64,000 nt of DNA from Amylostereum areolatum (lineage: Eukaryota > Basidiomycota > Agaricomycetes > Russulales > Stereaceae), in the NCBI GenBank assembly GCA_012932865.1, contig SAXG01000009.1, positions 419,163 through 483,162 on the forward strand, written 5' to 3'. The position numbers and the translations under genes are program-made. The notes beneath the pieces are model-generated. The model was not told the DNA's origin. It did no database searches and worked only from the letters and a program-made list of their open reading frames with translations. Each line of letters begins with the position of its first letter. Within the stretch, counting starts at the first letter, position 1. Positions 21,034 to 31,534 of the stretch are shown piece by piece.

Positions 21034-21329
21034 GAGCGACTGCCCGGCGTTCGCGTAGTATGTATGTATGTATGTGTGTCTGCTTTTTTGTTTCTTACTC
21101 TCTTGGATGTCAAACCCGGAGGTGAACGTTGTTAAATCCAAACGTTGAAGCTGTTCGAAGGTGTAACACCCCACCCCGAGGAGTTCTTCGTTCTGCTGAG
21201 AACCGTGTGCACACTTCGACCCGAGCGTCTGGCTTTCCGCTGCCGTAAGTACTTACATTGTACGTTGGTCGGTGTCGATCGTTCTATGTACGACTGTCAC
21301 TTGAGCACGCCCGACCGAGCGCTCACCTG
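21034..21329. other. 3' flank of the ZNF830-like gene
   Basis: Contains TATG(TATG)n at 21059-21078 and presumably the terminator. No gene seen. Confidence 0.4.
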
Positions 21330-21985
21330 GCACAGACGCACTCCGAGTGCCCTTCGCTCGGTGCTCAGTCAGGGCAAATCCCAGGCCTGCGAGCGCGATG
21401 GATCGAGTTCGACGGCGCCATCTGCCATGATTTGCCCAGCTCCTGCCAATGAGGCTTGCTCTTATGTGTGTCTTCGCGGCCGATCTCCCGTTTCCTAAAG
21501 TTTCCTAAAGTTCAACATCCGCGGTTTGTCCGAGACGATGCGAGGATCGGGATGGCGAAGGACTACTTAGAATGGCGCGCGCGTTCAATAATTTAAAGCG
21601 TCCCACTTCTACATACTAATAGGTAAGTGCAGTAAGGACCGGAGCGGCATCGAGGGTCGTGCGGCCATACATACACACCACCGCCACTTCCCGCGGTCCG
21701 ACTCCGTAGCGAGTCAGGCGATCCCGGGACTGGCAACTTACACAACCTGATGTGAATCCATCGCCGACAACCTCCCACATAGCACACAAGCGGTAGCAGC
21801 AGAACTTGGCGACGAAGTTCTGGGGATGCGTGGCCCGGGGCAGTGCGAGGCGCGGACGTTGGCTCTCTCTCCTTCCACTCGGGTGAAAGCAAGCACTTGT
21901 GAGGGGGATAGACATGTACAGGCGAACAAGGTCGTCGGGTTACATAGTAGGGGTCTCAGACTCGGTTATGCGGCCAACGACCATC
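21330..21985. repeat. Dispersed repeat, copy A
   Basis: About 650 bp that aligns in the same orientation with 36886-37460 (copy B). Shared blocks include GATCTCCCGTTTCCTAAA, GAGGGTCGTGCGGCCAT and GTTCTCAGACTC-like ends. The copies are clearly diverged, with small indels. No coding capacity was recognised; probably an old non-autonomous transposon or LTR-like remnant. The left part (21372-21467) also occurs inverted at 26401-26500. Confidence 0.65.
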
Positions 21986-22832
21986 CATCTCAAGCTCAAG
22001 CTCAGACGCCCCACTCGACCTCGGGTCTGCTCCCGTCGACGGCTGTCGACGGTCGTCTGGGAACCCGACTCCATCTTCGATCGCCTTCCCACCCCACCCC
22101 TCCCCTTCCCTTCCCTCCTCGCTCACGCCGACGACAGCACGTGGCACGCACAGGGGCCGGCACACGCACGCACGCACGCACGCACTGAACACGAACGACG
22201 ACCGAGAACGAACGACGAACACCGACGACACAGACGGAACACGCCACGACGAAGACGTCCACCCGCCCCGAAACCAAACCAACGCGCACGCATACTTACG
22301 CACAAACATACTCACCATCCTGCGCCCCACACTCAGCACCCCCCGTCCCACACTCAGCACCCCCCCGTCCCACACTCATACTTACCAACCCCCCCCCCCC
22401 CCATATGCCGTATCGACCCCTCGCCTCGACTCTTGCCAGTATCGAACCTTCATCTTCATCTTCGTCTTCATCTTCATCTTCACGACTCGACTCGATCCCG
22501 TTGACCCGTTCCCCGTCCCCCCCGCGATCAAAGCCCCCGCACATCAGAGCCAAAGAAACAAACCCATGTATACTTGCCTCGTCCGATACTTACGCAAAAC
22601 ACACACACACACACGCGAGATACAAACACGAGCGAGGAGGAGGCGTGAAAAAGCCGGCGAGAGAGGGAGGGAGGGAGGGAGGGAGGGGAGGGAGGGCGAG
22701 ACGTGCCCCACCCAAACGCTCTCAGGCTCCCTCTCCCGCGCGAACGCAAACGCAAACGAAGAAGAAAAGAAAAGAAAGAAAGAAAACCGCATATACCACC
22801 GACCCCGCCTTGCAAACCTACGCCCCCCCCTC
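21986..22832. other. Repeat-rich intergenic stretch downstream of U1-70K
   Basis: No gene recognised. It holds several simple repeats: (CGCA)n at 22163-22185; a ~20-bp minisatellite (CCCACACTCAGCACCCCCC units) at 22324-22377; a C-run at about 22389-22402; (CTTCAT)n at 22447-22484; and (GAGG)n at about 22665-22696. Confidence 0.5.
22324..22377. repeat. Minisatellite, three ~20-bp units
   Basis: CCCACACTCAGCACCCCCC occurs twice, followed by a partial third unit CCCACACTCA. Confidence 0.7.
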
Positions 22833-24609
22833 CTAATACCGTTGCCGTTTTGAATCGCGTTCCTCGAACCCGGAGCCCTCCCTCTTGAGATCGCCGCGGT
22901 ACCCACCCGCCCCACCACCTCCACCACCCCGACCCCCCGCCGCGAACCCGCCCCCGGGCGCTCCAAACCCGCCCCCTCCGCTTCCGAACCCACCCTGCCC
23001 CGGGGGACCTCCCGCCCCCGGTCCCCCGCCGCCGCCGCCACCATACCTGTTCGGAGGAGGCCCGTCGAACCCGCCCGCACCCTGGTACCCGATCCCGCCC
23101 CCGCGTCCGCCCCTAAACAAACCACAAAAAAAACCGCCGTCAGCTCCCTGTCCCCAACACAAACACAAACCCAACAACAACAACAACAACAACAACAACA
23201 AAAAGTCGACCCATGAAAAAAAGAAGAAGAAAAAGAACGCACCTAAACCCGCCGCCGCCGCGCCCGCCCCCTCCAAAGTCGTCCCGCCCGCCTCGGAAGC
23301 CGCCCCCTCCACCGCGGAAGCCACCCCCACCCCCGCCCCGATCCCCATACCCGCGATCCGAAGCGCCAAACCCGCCCCCGCCCCCGCCCCTCCCGCCACC
23401 GAACCCGCCTCCCCGTCCACGGAACCCGCCCCGGTCGCCAAACCCTCCACGATCGCCAAACCCGCCCCGGTCGCCAAACCCACCCCGGTCGCCGAAGCCA
23501 CCCCGGTCGCCGAAGCCACCCCGGTCGCCGAAGCCTCCACCACGGTCGCCGAAGCCGCCCCGGTCGCCGAACCCACCGCGTCCGCCGCGGAAGCCGCCGC
23601 CGCCGCCGCCGCGGGGGAAGGGCGCGGGCTCGACGGGCTTGGGACGGCCGCCGAGGCCGCCGCCGAGACGGCGGGGTTTCCAGCCGCGGACGGTGCGGCC
23701 GCGCTCGACGTCGACCATGATGCGCTTGCCCATGATGTGGAGGCCGTCGGATTCCTTGTACGCGGCTGTGTGCGTGTTGGTGTGTTGGTGTGCGTTGAAG
23801 GGAGGAGGAGGGGTGTTGGGAGCGGGGACAGAGGGGGGGGAGAGGGCAGTTAGTGAGTGGGAGTGAGAGGGAGTGAGAGAGAGAGAGAAGGGAGGGGGGG
23901 AGGCGGGGTATGTACCTTTCATGTCGCGCTCGCGCTCGTAGACGACGAAGGCGTAGCCGCGGCTGCGCGCCTTTTTGTCGCGCACGATGCGCACGCGCTC
24001 GATGGTGCCGTACGTTTCGAACTCGCGGCGGATGTCGCTCTCCGTCGCGTTTTTATGCTGCAACGTCACACAAGCGCGGGGGGGGGGGGGGGGGGGTGTC
24101 AGTACGGGATGCGGATTGTTTGGGGGGCGGAAAGGGGGCACGAACGAGGCGGGAGATGAAGAGGGTCTTGTAGGGGTCGCCGACGGCCTCGGGGTCGTCC
24201 GCGGGTTTGTCTTACGGTCCAAGCGTGAGCGAAAAGAAAGGCAGAAAGGAAGAGAGGGGGGGGGAGGGGGAGCGAACGCACAGGTCTCCTTCGCGGCCTT
24301 GAACTCGTCCGCCTTCTTCCGCTTGCGCTCCTCGCGGCGGAGCTGGCGCTTGATCTCCTCGGCGTGGGTGAACGCGGGCTCCTCGCCCTCCTCGACGGCG
24401 TCGGCGGGGGCGGCGGAGGGGGCGCCTGCGGCGTCGATGAGGCTGGCGGCGGCGGACTCGCGGAGGGCGGAGAGGAGGGGGCCGACGGGGGCCACGTGCT
24501 TTTTTGTGACGCGGTCGATGTCGCGGTCGAGGGGGCGGGTGTAGGGGAGGGGGGGGCGGGGGGCGAAGAGCTTGAGGAGGTTCGGGGGAAGAAGGTGGGT
24601 GCCCGGCAT
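22833..24609 (-). CDS. SNP1: U1 snRNP 70-kDa protein (U1-70K)
   Basis: The N-terminus [24 protein letters not shown] is the U1-70K signature that contacts the U1 core. [23 protein letters not shown] follows, then [17 protein letters not shown] (RNP2), [36 protein letters not shown] (RNP1) and [14 protein letters not shown] [23 protein letters not shown], another U1-70K hallmark. The C-terminus is a long RGG/GGFGDR-repeat tail ending RDSKRQRY. It binds U1 snRNA stem-loop I in 5' splice-site recognition. Several introns; one contains a 19-G run (24078-24096), another an (AAC)n tract. The tail is longer and more repetitive than in yeast. Divergent from COX10. Confidence 0.93.
23431..23578. repeat. 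In-frame 18-bp minisatellite coding GGFGDR repeats
   Basis: About eight near-identical 18-bp units (CCGGTCGCCGAAGCCACC type) on the plus strand encode tandem GGFGDR in U1-70K. Unit length is a multiple of three, so copy changes keep the frame. Confidence 0.85.
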
Positions 24610-24882
24610 GGTGGGCGGTGTGGCGGGGGAGAGCGGGGACTGGGGATAGGGCCTTGTTGGGATATTATGTGTAAGGGTATTGGGAGATGGAGAGGAGGAG
24701 GAGAGAGGAGAGGGCGAGTGGGAGAGGAGGACAACCGACGTTTTCAAACTCCGCCGGGGTTCACAGCCGCCACCACGCTCGCACTCGCTGCCCCTCGCAG
24801 TCGCAGACCGCCCACTCCAATTCATCGTCCGTGTTTTCTTTTGGCATTTCTCTGTCAATTCCACTCACGTTTCAGAACACAG
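24610..24882. promoter_or_regulatory. Shared divergent promoter of U1-70K and COX10
   Basis: About 270 bp between two head-to-head start codons. Purine-rich (GAGGA) on the U1-70K side. No clear TATA box. Confidence 0.45.
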
Positions 24883-26146
24883 ATGTCGTGGACCATGCTC
24901 CGTCCTCGTCCGTCCTTCCCGTGCTCTCTCGCTCTCGCTCTCGCTCCTCGCCGCCCTCGCCTCCCGACGCCGTGCAGAGCCCACTCCACCTTCTCCTCCT
25001 TCTTCTCTCCCAACGACCGATGGTCCCCCGCCCTCCCCACTCCCGCCCTCCTCGCCCCCGCCCCCGCCGCCGTTCCCGTCCCCGCCTCCTACCGCCCCCT
25101 CCCCCCCCCTCACCCCCACCCGCCTCCTCTCCCTCTACAGCGCCCTCTCCAAGTCCCGCCTCTCCGTCCTCGTCGTCCTCACCGCCATGTCCGGCGTCGC
25201 CCTCTCCCCCCACGCCCCCACCCTCTCCGTCCTCCTCGCCACCGCCACCGGCACCCTCCTCTGCTCCGCCTCCGCCAACGCCCTCAACCAGCTCCAGGAA
25301 GCCCCCTTCGACGCCCAGATGGCCCGCACCCGCGCCCGGCCCCTCGTCCGCCGCGCCCTCTCCCCCCTCCACGCCGCCGCCTTCGCCTCCGCCACCGCCG
25401 TCGCCGGCCCCGCCCTCCTGTGGTCCTGCGTCAACCCCACCACCGCCCTCCTCGGCGCCGCCAACATCGCCCTCTACGCCGGCCTCTACACCTACATGAA
25501 GCGCCGCACCGTCTGGAACACCTGGCTCGGCGCCGTCGTCGGCGGCATTCCCCCCCTCATGGGCTGGACCGCCTGCGGCGGCCACCTCCTCCCCGCCCCG
25601 CTCTCCCTCTCCCTCCCCCCGCTCTTCCTCCCCTTCGCCTCCGCCCCCGCCCTGCCCCTCTCCGCCGTCGACAACCCGCTCGCGCCCCTCGCGCTCTTCC
25701 TCTTCCTCTACGCCTGGCAGTTCCCCCACTTCAACGCGCTCGCCCACGTCGTCCGCCACGCCTACGCCCACGCCGGCTTCCGCATGCTCGCCGTGCTCGA
25801 CCCCCGCCGCAACGCCGCCGTCGCCCTCCGCCACGCGCTCCTCCTCGCCGCCCTCTCCTCCCTCCTCGTCCCCCTCTCCGGCCTCACCACCTGGGCCTTC
25901 GCCCTCTCCAGCCTGCCCCCCAACGCCGTCTGCGTCGCCGCCGCCTACCGCTTCTGGAAGCGCGGCGGGGACCGCGCCGCGCGCACCGTGTTTCGGCACA
26001 GCTTGTGGTACTTGCCGGTCGTGATGGGGCTCATGATGGTCCACAAGCAGGGCATGGACTGGGCCGGCGTGTTCGGCTTCGAGCGCGAGGAGCCCGTGGA
26101 GCAGGGGCAGGAGCGGGAGCGGGAGCGGGAGCAGACGAAGGCGTAG
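24883..26146 (+). CDS. COX10: Protoheme IX farnesyltransferase (heme O synthase), one-base frame slip near N-terminus
   Basis: Inner-mitochondrial-membrane prenyltransferase that makes heme O for cytochrome oxidase. The core shows LSLYSALSKSRLSVLVVLTAMSG, SANALNQLQEAPFDAQMARTRARPL (the Asp-rich NxxxDxxxD prenyl-diphosphate site), a series of Ala/Leu-rich membrane helices, MKRRTVWNTWLGAVVGGIPPLMGW, YAWQFPHFNAL and LMMVHKQGMDWAGVF. The natural start is probably MSWTMLRPRPSFPCSLAL at 24883, a good mitochondrial presequence, but it is one base out of frame with the core. The slip lies before about 25130, in C-rich DNA with an 8-C run near 25110. A one-base sequence error is more likely than an intron. 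Third positions are nearly all C. Confidence 0.88.
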
Positions 26147-26400
26147 GCCTAGAGCAGACCGTACCCAAAAGCGACCTCGGGCTCGATCTAATCCCCTCCC
26201 GCTGCGAGCGGATGCATAGGCCTGTATACGTTACGCGCACCCAAGCACCAAGCACGAACACCCGTCCCCTCGTCCCCTCCTCGTCCCTCGTCCCAATCCA
26301 CCGCCCCTCGTATGCATGTACGGCCTCTTTCGCCGCACGACGCGCGGCGAGTCGAGCTGCACATGTACATACAATACATACATACATACATACATACATG

Positions 26401-26500
26401 CATGAGAGCAAGCCTCGTTGGCAGGAGCTGGCAAATCATGGCCGATGGCGCCGTCGAACTCGATCCATCGCGCTCGCAGGCCTGGGCCCTGGGATTCACC
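26401..26500. repeat. Inverted fragment of dispersed repeat A
   Basis: The reverse complement closely matches 21372-21467, including GCGAGCGCGATGGATCGAGT and CCAGCTCCTGCCAA; it has one 6-bp insertion and few substitutions. Much more similar than copies A and B are to each other. Confidence 0.75.
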
Positions 26501-27448
26501 CTGACCTGGGTGTCGGGCGTACGGGAGCGTCGGCGCGGCGGCGTCGGGGTTGGGAGGTGTCAGGCCTCAGGGAGGGGGTGGAGGGTGGAGGGCCTTCGGC
26601 GCTCGGTGAGGACGGAAATGGGAAAGAGCGAAGCGGGGAAAGGCGAGGCGAGGCGAGGTGAGGATGAGGGCGCAGAGTCGGTCGTCGCGGGCGGAGGCGG
26701 AGGCGGAGGACGTTCACGTTCAGTACATACGCAGTACTCAGTACTCAGCGTTGAACGTTGAGGGTTTCACGAGGCGTGCGGGCGCCGTTGGCCGGACTCC
26801 CGAGTCGCAAAAGCCACCCTCTGTACAGTACAGCAAGTAAGCTAATACATGTACACAGTCCATCACAGAGTAAGTAACTGCCAGTCCGACCGTCCTATTC
26901 ACGAACTTGCCGAGCGCGGCCGACTCAGCACGCGCACGGACGAAAGCGTCTGGGCACATACTACTTATGATACATACATACAACACCGTACAGTCGTCGC
27001 CACGTATCTTTTCTGTCGCTCTTATTCCTACGATCGACGGTGTGCGGGATCGGGATCGGGATCCGCGTATGTATACGTGGGATCGGCGGGTGTGCGCTCG
27101 ACGCGGGCTGGAGGCCTGTGGATTATTATTACTATTAGGAAGGGGGCTTCGAGCCGGGCTCGAGGAGGGTGGAGTCGTCCTGAGGCCTGGGGCACCTAGT
27201 ACGTAGCGGCAGGTTGGGATAGGCTTAGGGTAGGTACGATGAATGAGTCGGTACGGCGTGGCATGCGTGATGGAGGCCCCCCCGACGGGCGGCGCGGGTG
27301 TTGGGTCGGTGCGCTTGGAGAGCTCGGTGCGGACGCGTTTCCTTTTGTGTGTTTGCGCGTCGGGGTGGGTTCGTTCGTTGCTTTTTTTGCAGCGGTTCTG
27401 GGGGTGTCCGCGGCCGGCTGTATGCGCGGAGTCCGTGGGTGTGTGTGT

Positions 27449-27469
27449 GGGGGGGGGGGGGGGGGGGGG
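27449..27469. repeat. 21-nt guanine run
   Basis: Uninterrupted run of 21 G directly after (GT)n. Prone to length errors and able to form G-quadruplex structure. Confidence 0.9.
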
Positions 27470-30400
27470 TCCGACCGCGACCGCGCTCCGTGTCTGGCGG
27501 GGTGCGAAGGATCCGATCGCCTTGGTACAGAGGAACTTGACGGTCCGCGGAAGGGGCGTTTCGACGGATGTGCACCCTTGTACGCAGGCCGCTGCCTGTC
27601 GGTATCCGGTGGCGAAGGCCGGATGTCGGTGACGGCGAGGGTCGGAAGGGGCGAGCGGGGGAAGAGGGGTAGGAGGAGGAGGAGGAGGAGGAGGAGGAGG
27701 AGGCGGGAAGGGTTGAGACTGAGTGGAGGAAAAGGGTACCGGTCGGTGGGCGCAGGGATCTGTGTACTTACATATCTTGTTGGATGTGAATGTGAATGCT
27801 GCGAGCTCTGCGTACGGCGTTGATGTCGAAGCTTGAGTGGAAAGGAGGGCTCGGGCCTCCGGGTTTTGAGTGACCGCCTTCAAGCGCATCGATAGGTATT
27901 TAAGGTATCGCCCTCGTGCGGGACTCGCGAGCTTGGCGAGCGGGCCGCCCGAGGACGGTGAGGGCCAAGTAAGCGAGTGCGTCTCGTTGCAAAGGCCATC
28001 GTGCGTGCCCACGTCCGTGCGCCTCCGTGCCGCTCTGAGCGGCGTGTACGGACGACGTAAGCACCCGAGGGAAGTGCCCAACGGCGCAAGGACGCGGGCT
28101 TGGGATCGATAGCTGAGCGCTAGTCCCCGAGGCGTCAAGCAGGAGAGTCACGGTCAGGCGTGGGGCGGGAGGCAGGGTGGGTCACCGGATAGAGGCATCG
28201 AGTCATTGGGGAGGCGAAGGGGGTGTTCCGCGTGGGTGATGGGGTCGATGGCGGTCCTGGATGGCGGTGAGCGCGCGAGCGCCAACTCGAGGTCGCGGGG
28301 GGGGGGGTGCGCGCGCGTCTGTCCGTCCGTCTGTTTTCCTCCCCCCCTTGATCCTTGGTTTGGGTCGCCTGCGGAGAGATGAAGGGTCGCGACCCGCCGT
28401 GGACCACGGCGATGCGCCTCCCCTCGATCCCTGAGATGTTGAGACGGGAGAGGGCCAGGTCATCATGAAGCCAAGGATCGACCCACGCGCGTCTGTCAGG
28501 TGGGTGACGGGTCCCCGAGGTGGGCTTCTGCTGCTGTGGACTGGTCGCAGGGACTTGGGAGGCGGGAGCCTGAGGGGAGGGTGGGGGAAAGATTTTGATA
28601 GATGCCGACGGGAGGACCGGAGGGCGGAGTGAGACGAGGCGAGGAGTCCAGTGATCGTGGGACTCCGCGAACCTTCTCATTCAGATCCCAGATCGGGGAG
28701 CGGGGCCTTGCCGGGCGCCCCTCGCCCCTGACACAACCTCGGGCCGGCGGTTGCGCTTTTCTTTGGCTCGCTTCGAGGAGGGGCGCCCTCCCGCCCCGAT
28801 CGGGAAGTCCGATTGGTAAGGACAACAAGGAAGGAGAAGATCCGCGGCTTCTCGATTAGACGCGGCCGGCGGGTCGCGCTTTTTCTCCCTTTTCCCTCTT
28901 CTTTTTCGCGTCTTTTTTCCCCCTCTGAGTCCGGAGTTGTGGGTGCTCGGGGCTGCCCATGTGCGAAGAGCGGCTGGGAGAGGGTGGGTGGACGAGTATC
29001 AGTGTAGGTGTGGACGAGGAGAGCCGGCCAGAGACTGAGAGAATGACCGTGGTTGCGGCAGGATCGCGGCGTCCACCGTGGTACGTCCGACGGGATGTCT
29101 CACCCCTCCCCGTTCATCCATCTATTATTCGCGGACAAGCATTTTCTCCGATTTTTTGGGTCCCCCTCCCCCCTCTCTCTGCCGTTCATTTATCGAGGTT
29201 GCGACTCAAGGATGAGCCACGCAGAGCCACGCGCACCCCGTTTGTGCAGATACGTCACGTCTTGAACGTGGATCGTGGATCGTCGTGTGGCCATCACGCA
29301 TCTGCATCACAAGTGCGCATCATGCATCATGAGCGCATGAGTCGTCGAGCGCACGCATTTTCTCGGGGGTGTTTTTTTTTCGATCCGCGACCGTCCTTTG
29401 CGCGGGCGCTTGCGCTGCGCGCCAGACGTCGTCGTGTTACTTACTACATTACTTTACTCAACCTCGTGCTCTCTGACGTTGATGTCGTACGTGTTTTGTG
29501 TGTGGCGGTGGCGGCATCGTGGACGTCGCGCGCATCGGCGCTGCCGCACGCGTCGACGAGCAGCTGCTCAGCCTGGAGGAACTCACCTTCCGCGTCGGCT
29601 CAGCTCAACAGAGCTCAGCCCCGCCGACGTTCCTGCGGCAGTCGCCTCGATTTCCAATTCCTGCCCAAGTAGCGCGTATAGCCCTCGACCGTGTTCAGAT
29701 CCCGTTCATCGCGCCCCTTCTTGATTCAGACGCCCCGCCCTTATCCGTGTCAGATGTGTGGTCTCCGCCCCGCCCCTAATTCTTGTCTTGCGTTGGTTGC
29801 CCTCCCTCCTTCTTCTCTTCTGACCGGAATCAAAAAGCCCGACGAATCGTTGACCAGTGACTAGTGACTGACCGGTGCGCGCCATCGCCTGCGTACGGGG
29901 ACTTGACTCGAACAGAAGAAAAAAATGGCGACGCATGTGCATGAGATGAAGATCCTGTGCGATTGTCCGTGCCCTGCGGTCGACCTGACCACCGTGATCA
30001 GGCTCGTACATACAGCCTGCATGCATGGCAATACGACGACGACGACGACGACGACGAGCAGAAGACACGTCGGCGTCTTTTCCCTCGCAGGTTCTCGCTC
30101 GCACGCACTCTATCCGGCACAGGGCCCCGTTTCCTTGCCACCCCTCAGACGCTCGCGCAGATTCAGAGGTCCGCGTCTCCCCCAAACGCAAACGCAAACG
30201 CAAACGCGCCAGCAACGCGGCGTTTCTGGCCACCGAATTCGGGTTAGATGCAGATCGAGCAAGCCCACGCTGTGCAGTCAGTAGCCCGACTCCGGAGCCG
30301 TCGACCCCACCCAAACAATTCCAGCCCATCCACGTCCATCCCGTCCGTCCGGAAGCTGGGCCCACGAGAGCCCACGTCCTCGCAGCAGCCCCTAGCAGCC

Positions 30401-31534
30401 CCCCGTCCATCTTTCCCTTTCAGTTCCCGCACACCGCGATCGAATCCATTGAAATGTCTCGCCGCACCGCCCGTTTGGCTTTGTAGCCAGCTGGACTGCC
30501 AGCAGCAACTCACCCAAACTAAACACACACCCCTCCGCGCAGCCCTAGAACGCTCACCGCCAGCTGCTCAAGCTCAAGCTTGGGGTCGAAACTGGTCGAA
30601 GGCCCAAAGTCGGGCGCTCCAGCGCTCCCGACCTAACCTAAACATTACGACGTTTTTGACTCCGCCACAACCCCGCTCTGATTGGGGGCCCGGGGGGGTG
30701 CCAGTGGCTCCCGCGCGTCCCGTGCATCCGTCCGTCCGTCCGTTCCAAGATCACCGTGACCCGTCCCCGTCTCCACACAGCGCTCCTTATCTGCGCAACC
30801 CAAACAAACACCCAGCACGCTTCGTATGGAAGGAGGGAGAGAAGGAGGAGGTGCCTTCCCTCACCGGTAAGCCCCCCCCCCCCCGCCGCCCCGCTCCCGC
30901 CGCGCCCCGCGCCCGGTCGAACGCCCGCGCGCTTTCTTCGCGTTCAAATTCCCAATCGCCCGACGCCGACCTGCTTCAGGAATCTCCCGGGGTCGAGCAG
31001 GCCGGGAGGTCGACGTACGCCCTGCCAGGCTCGCCGCCAGCCAGGAGCGTTACGTGCTCTGCTGGGCTCTGCCCGACCGAGGTCCCACCGCGGCGTGTCC
31101 ACACACCCCCCCCCACACCCATCTGCACGGCCTGATCTCGCTCTGACCCAACCACGAGCGATCATCGGCTGTACCCAGCCTGGGTGCCTGGACAGACCCA
31201 ACTTCCCCGTTGCGCCAGCCCAGACTGGGTCCTCTTCGGCCGGTCGCCCTCTCCGCCTCGCCTTTGCTCGAATCTCGTTTAATACCCTTCCTGAGCTCCC
31301 GAACGGCTTAGACGCCCCCATTCCCATCCCTGCCCTTCCCCATCTCTCTTCCCTTCCTCCATCTCACGTTCGCCTTCACATCTCACATCTTCTCAACGCA
31401 CATCCACCCCAACCGTCTTCGCGCCCCCTACCCCGCGAGACGCGTCGCCGACCGCCCGCACTCCCCCGCATCAACCGGAAGCAAACCTGGCGGTCGCGAT
31501 CTTGCCCTGCCCGCCGGCCTGGGACTTTCCTGCT

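Larger units (their letters stand above)
26147..31534. other. Gene-poor, simple-repeat-rich 5.4-kb region upstream of the homeodomain gene
   Basis: No conserved protein was recognised although long low-complexity open frames exist. Visible elements: (CATA)n at 26373-26400; an inverted fragment of the dispersed repeat at 26401-26500; a 21-G run at 27449-27469; (AGG)n at 27671-27703; (ACG)n at 30033-30057; (AAACGC)n at 30184-30207. Long upstream regions are common for developmental transcription factors, so regulatory DNA, a long 5' UTR or a non-coding transcript are all possible. Nothing here decides between them. Confidence 0.5.

Noticed and set aside
25072..25139. Intron as explanation of the COX10 frame change
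   Set aside because: A GT...CTACAG segment exists, but removing it would delete the conserved LLSLYS start of the core; a one-base indel is simpler.
24872..26044. 390-codon Gly/Glu-rich frame on the minus strand
   Set aside because: It is the antisense shadow of COX10, caused by the strong C at third positions.
26738..28138. Long minus-strand open frame (466 codons)
   Set aside because: Composition is low-complexity (Pro, Arg, Ser) and follows simple repeats, including the poly-G/poly-Pro tract. No conserved motif; most likely open by chance in GC-rich DNA.
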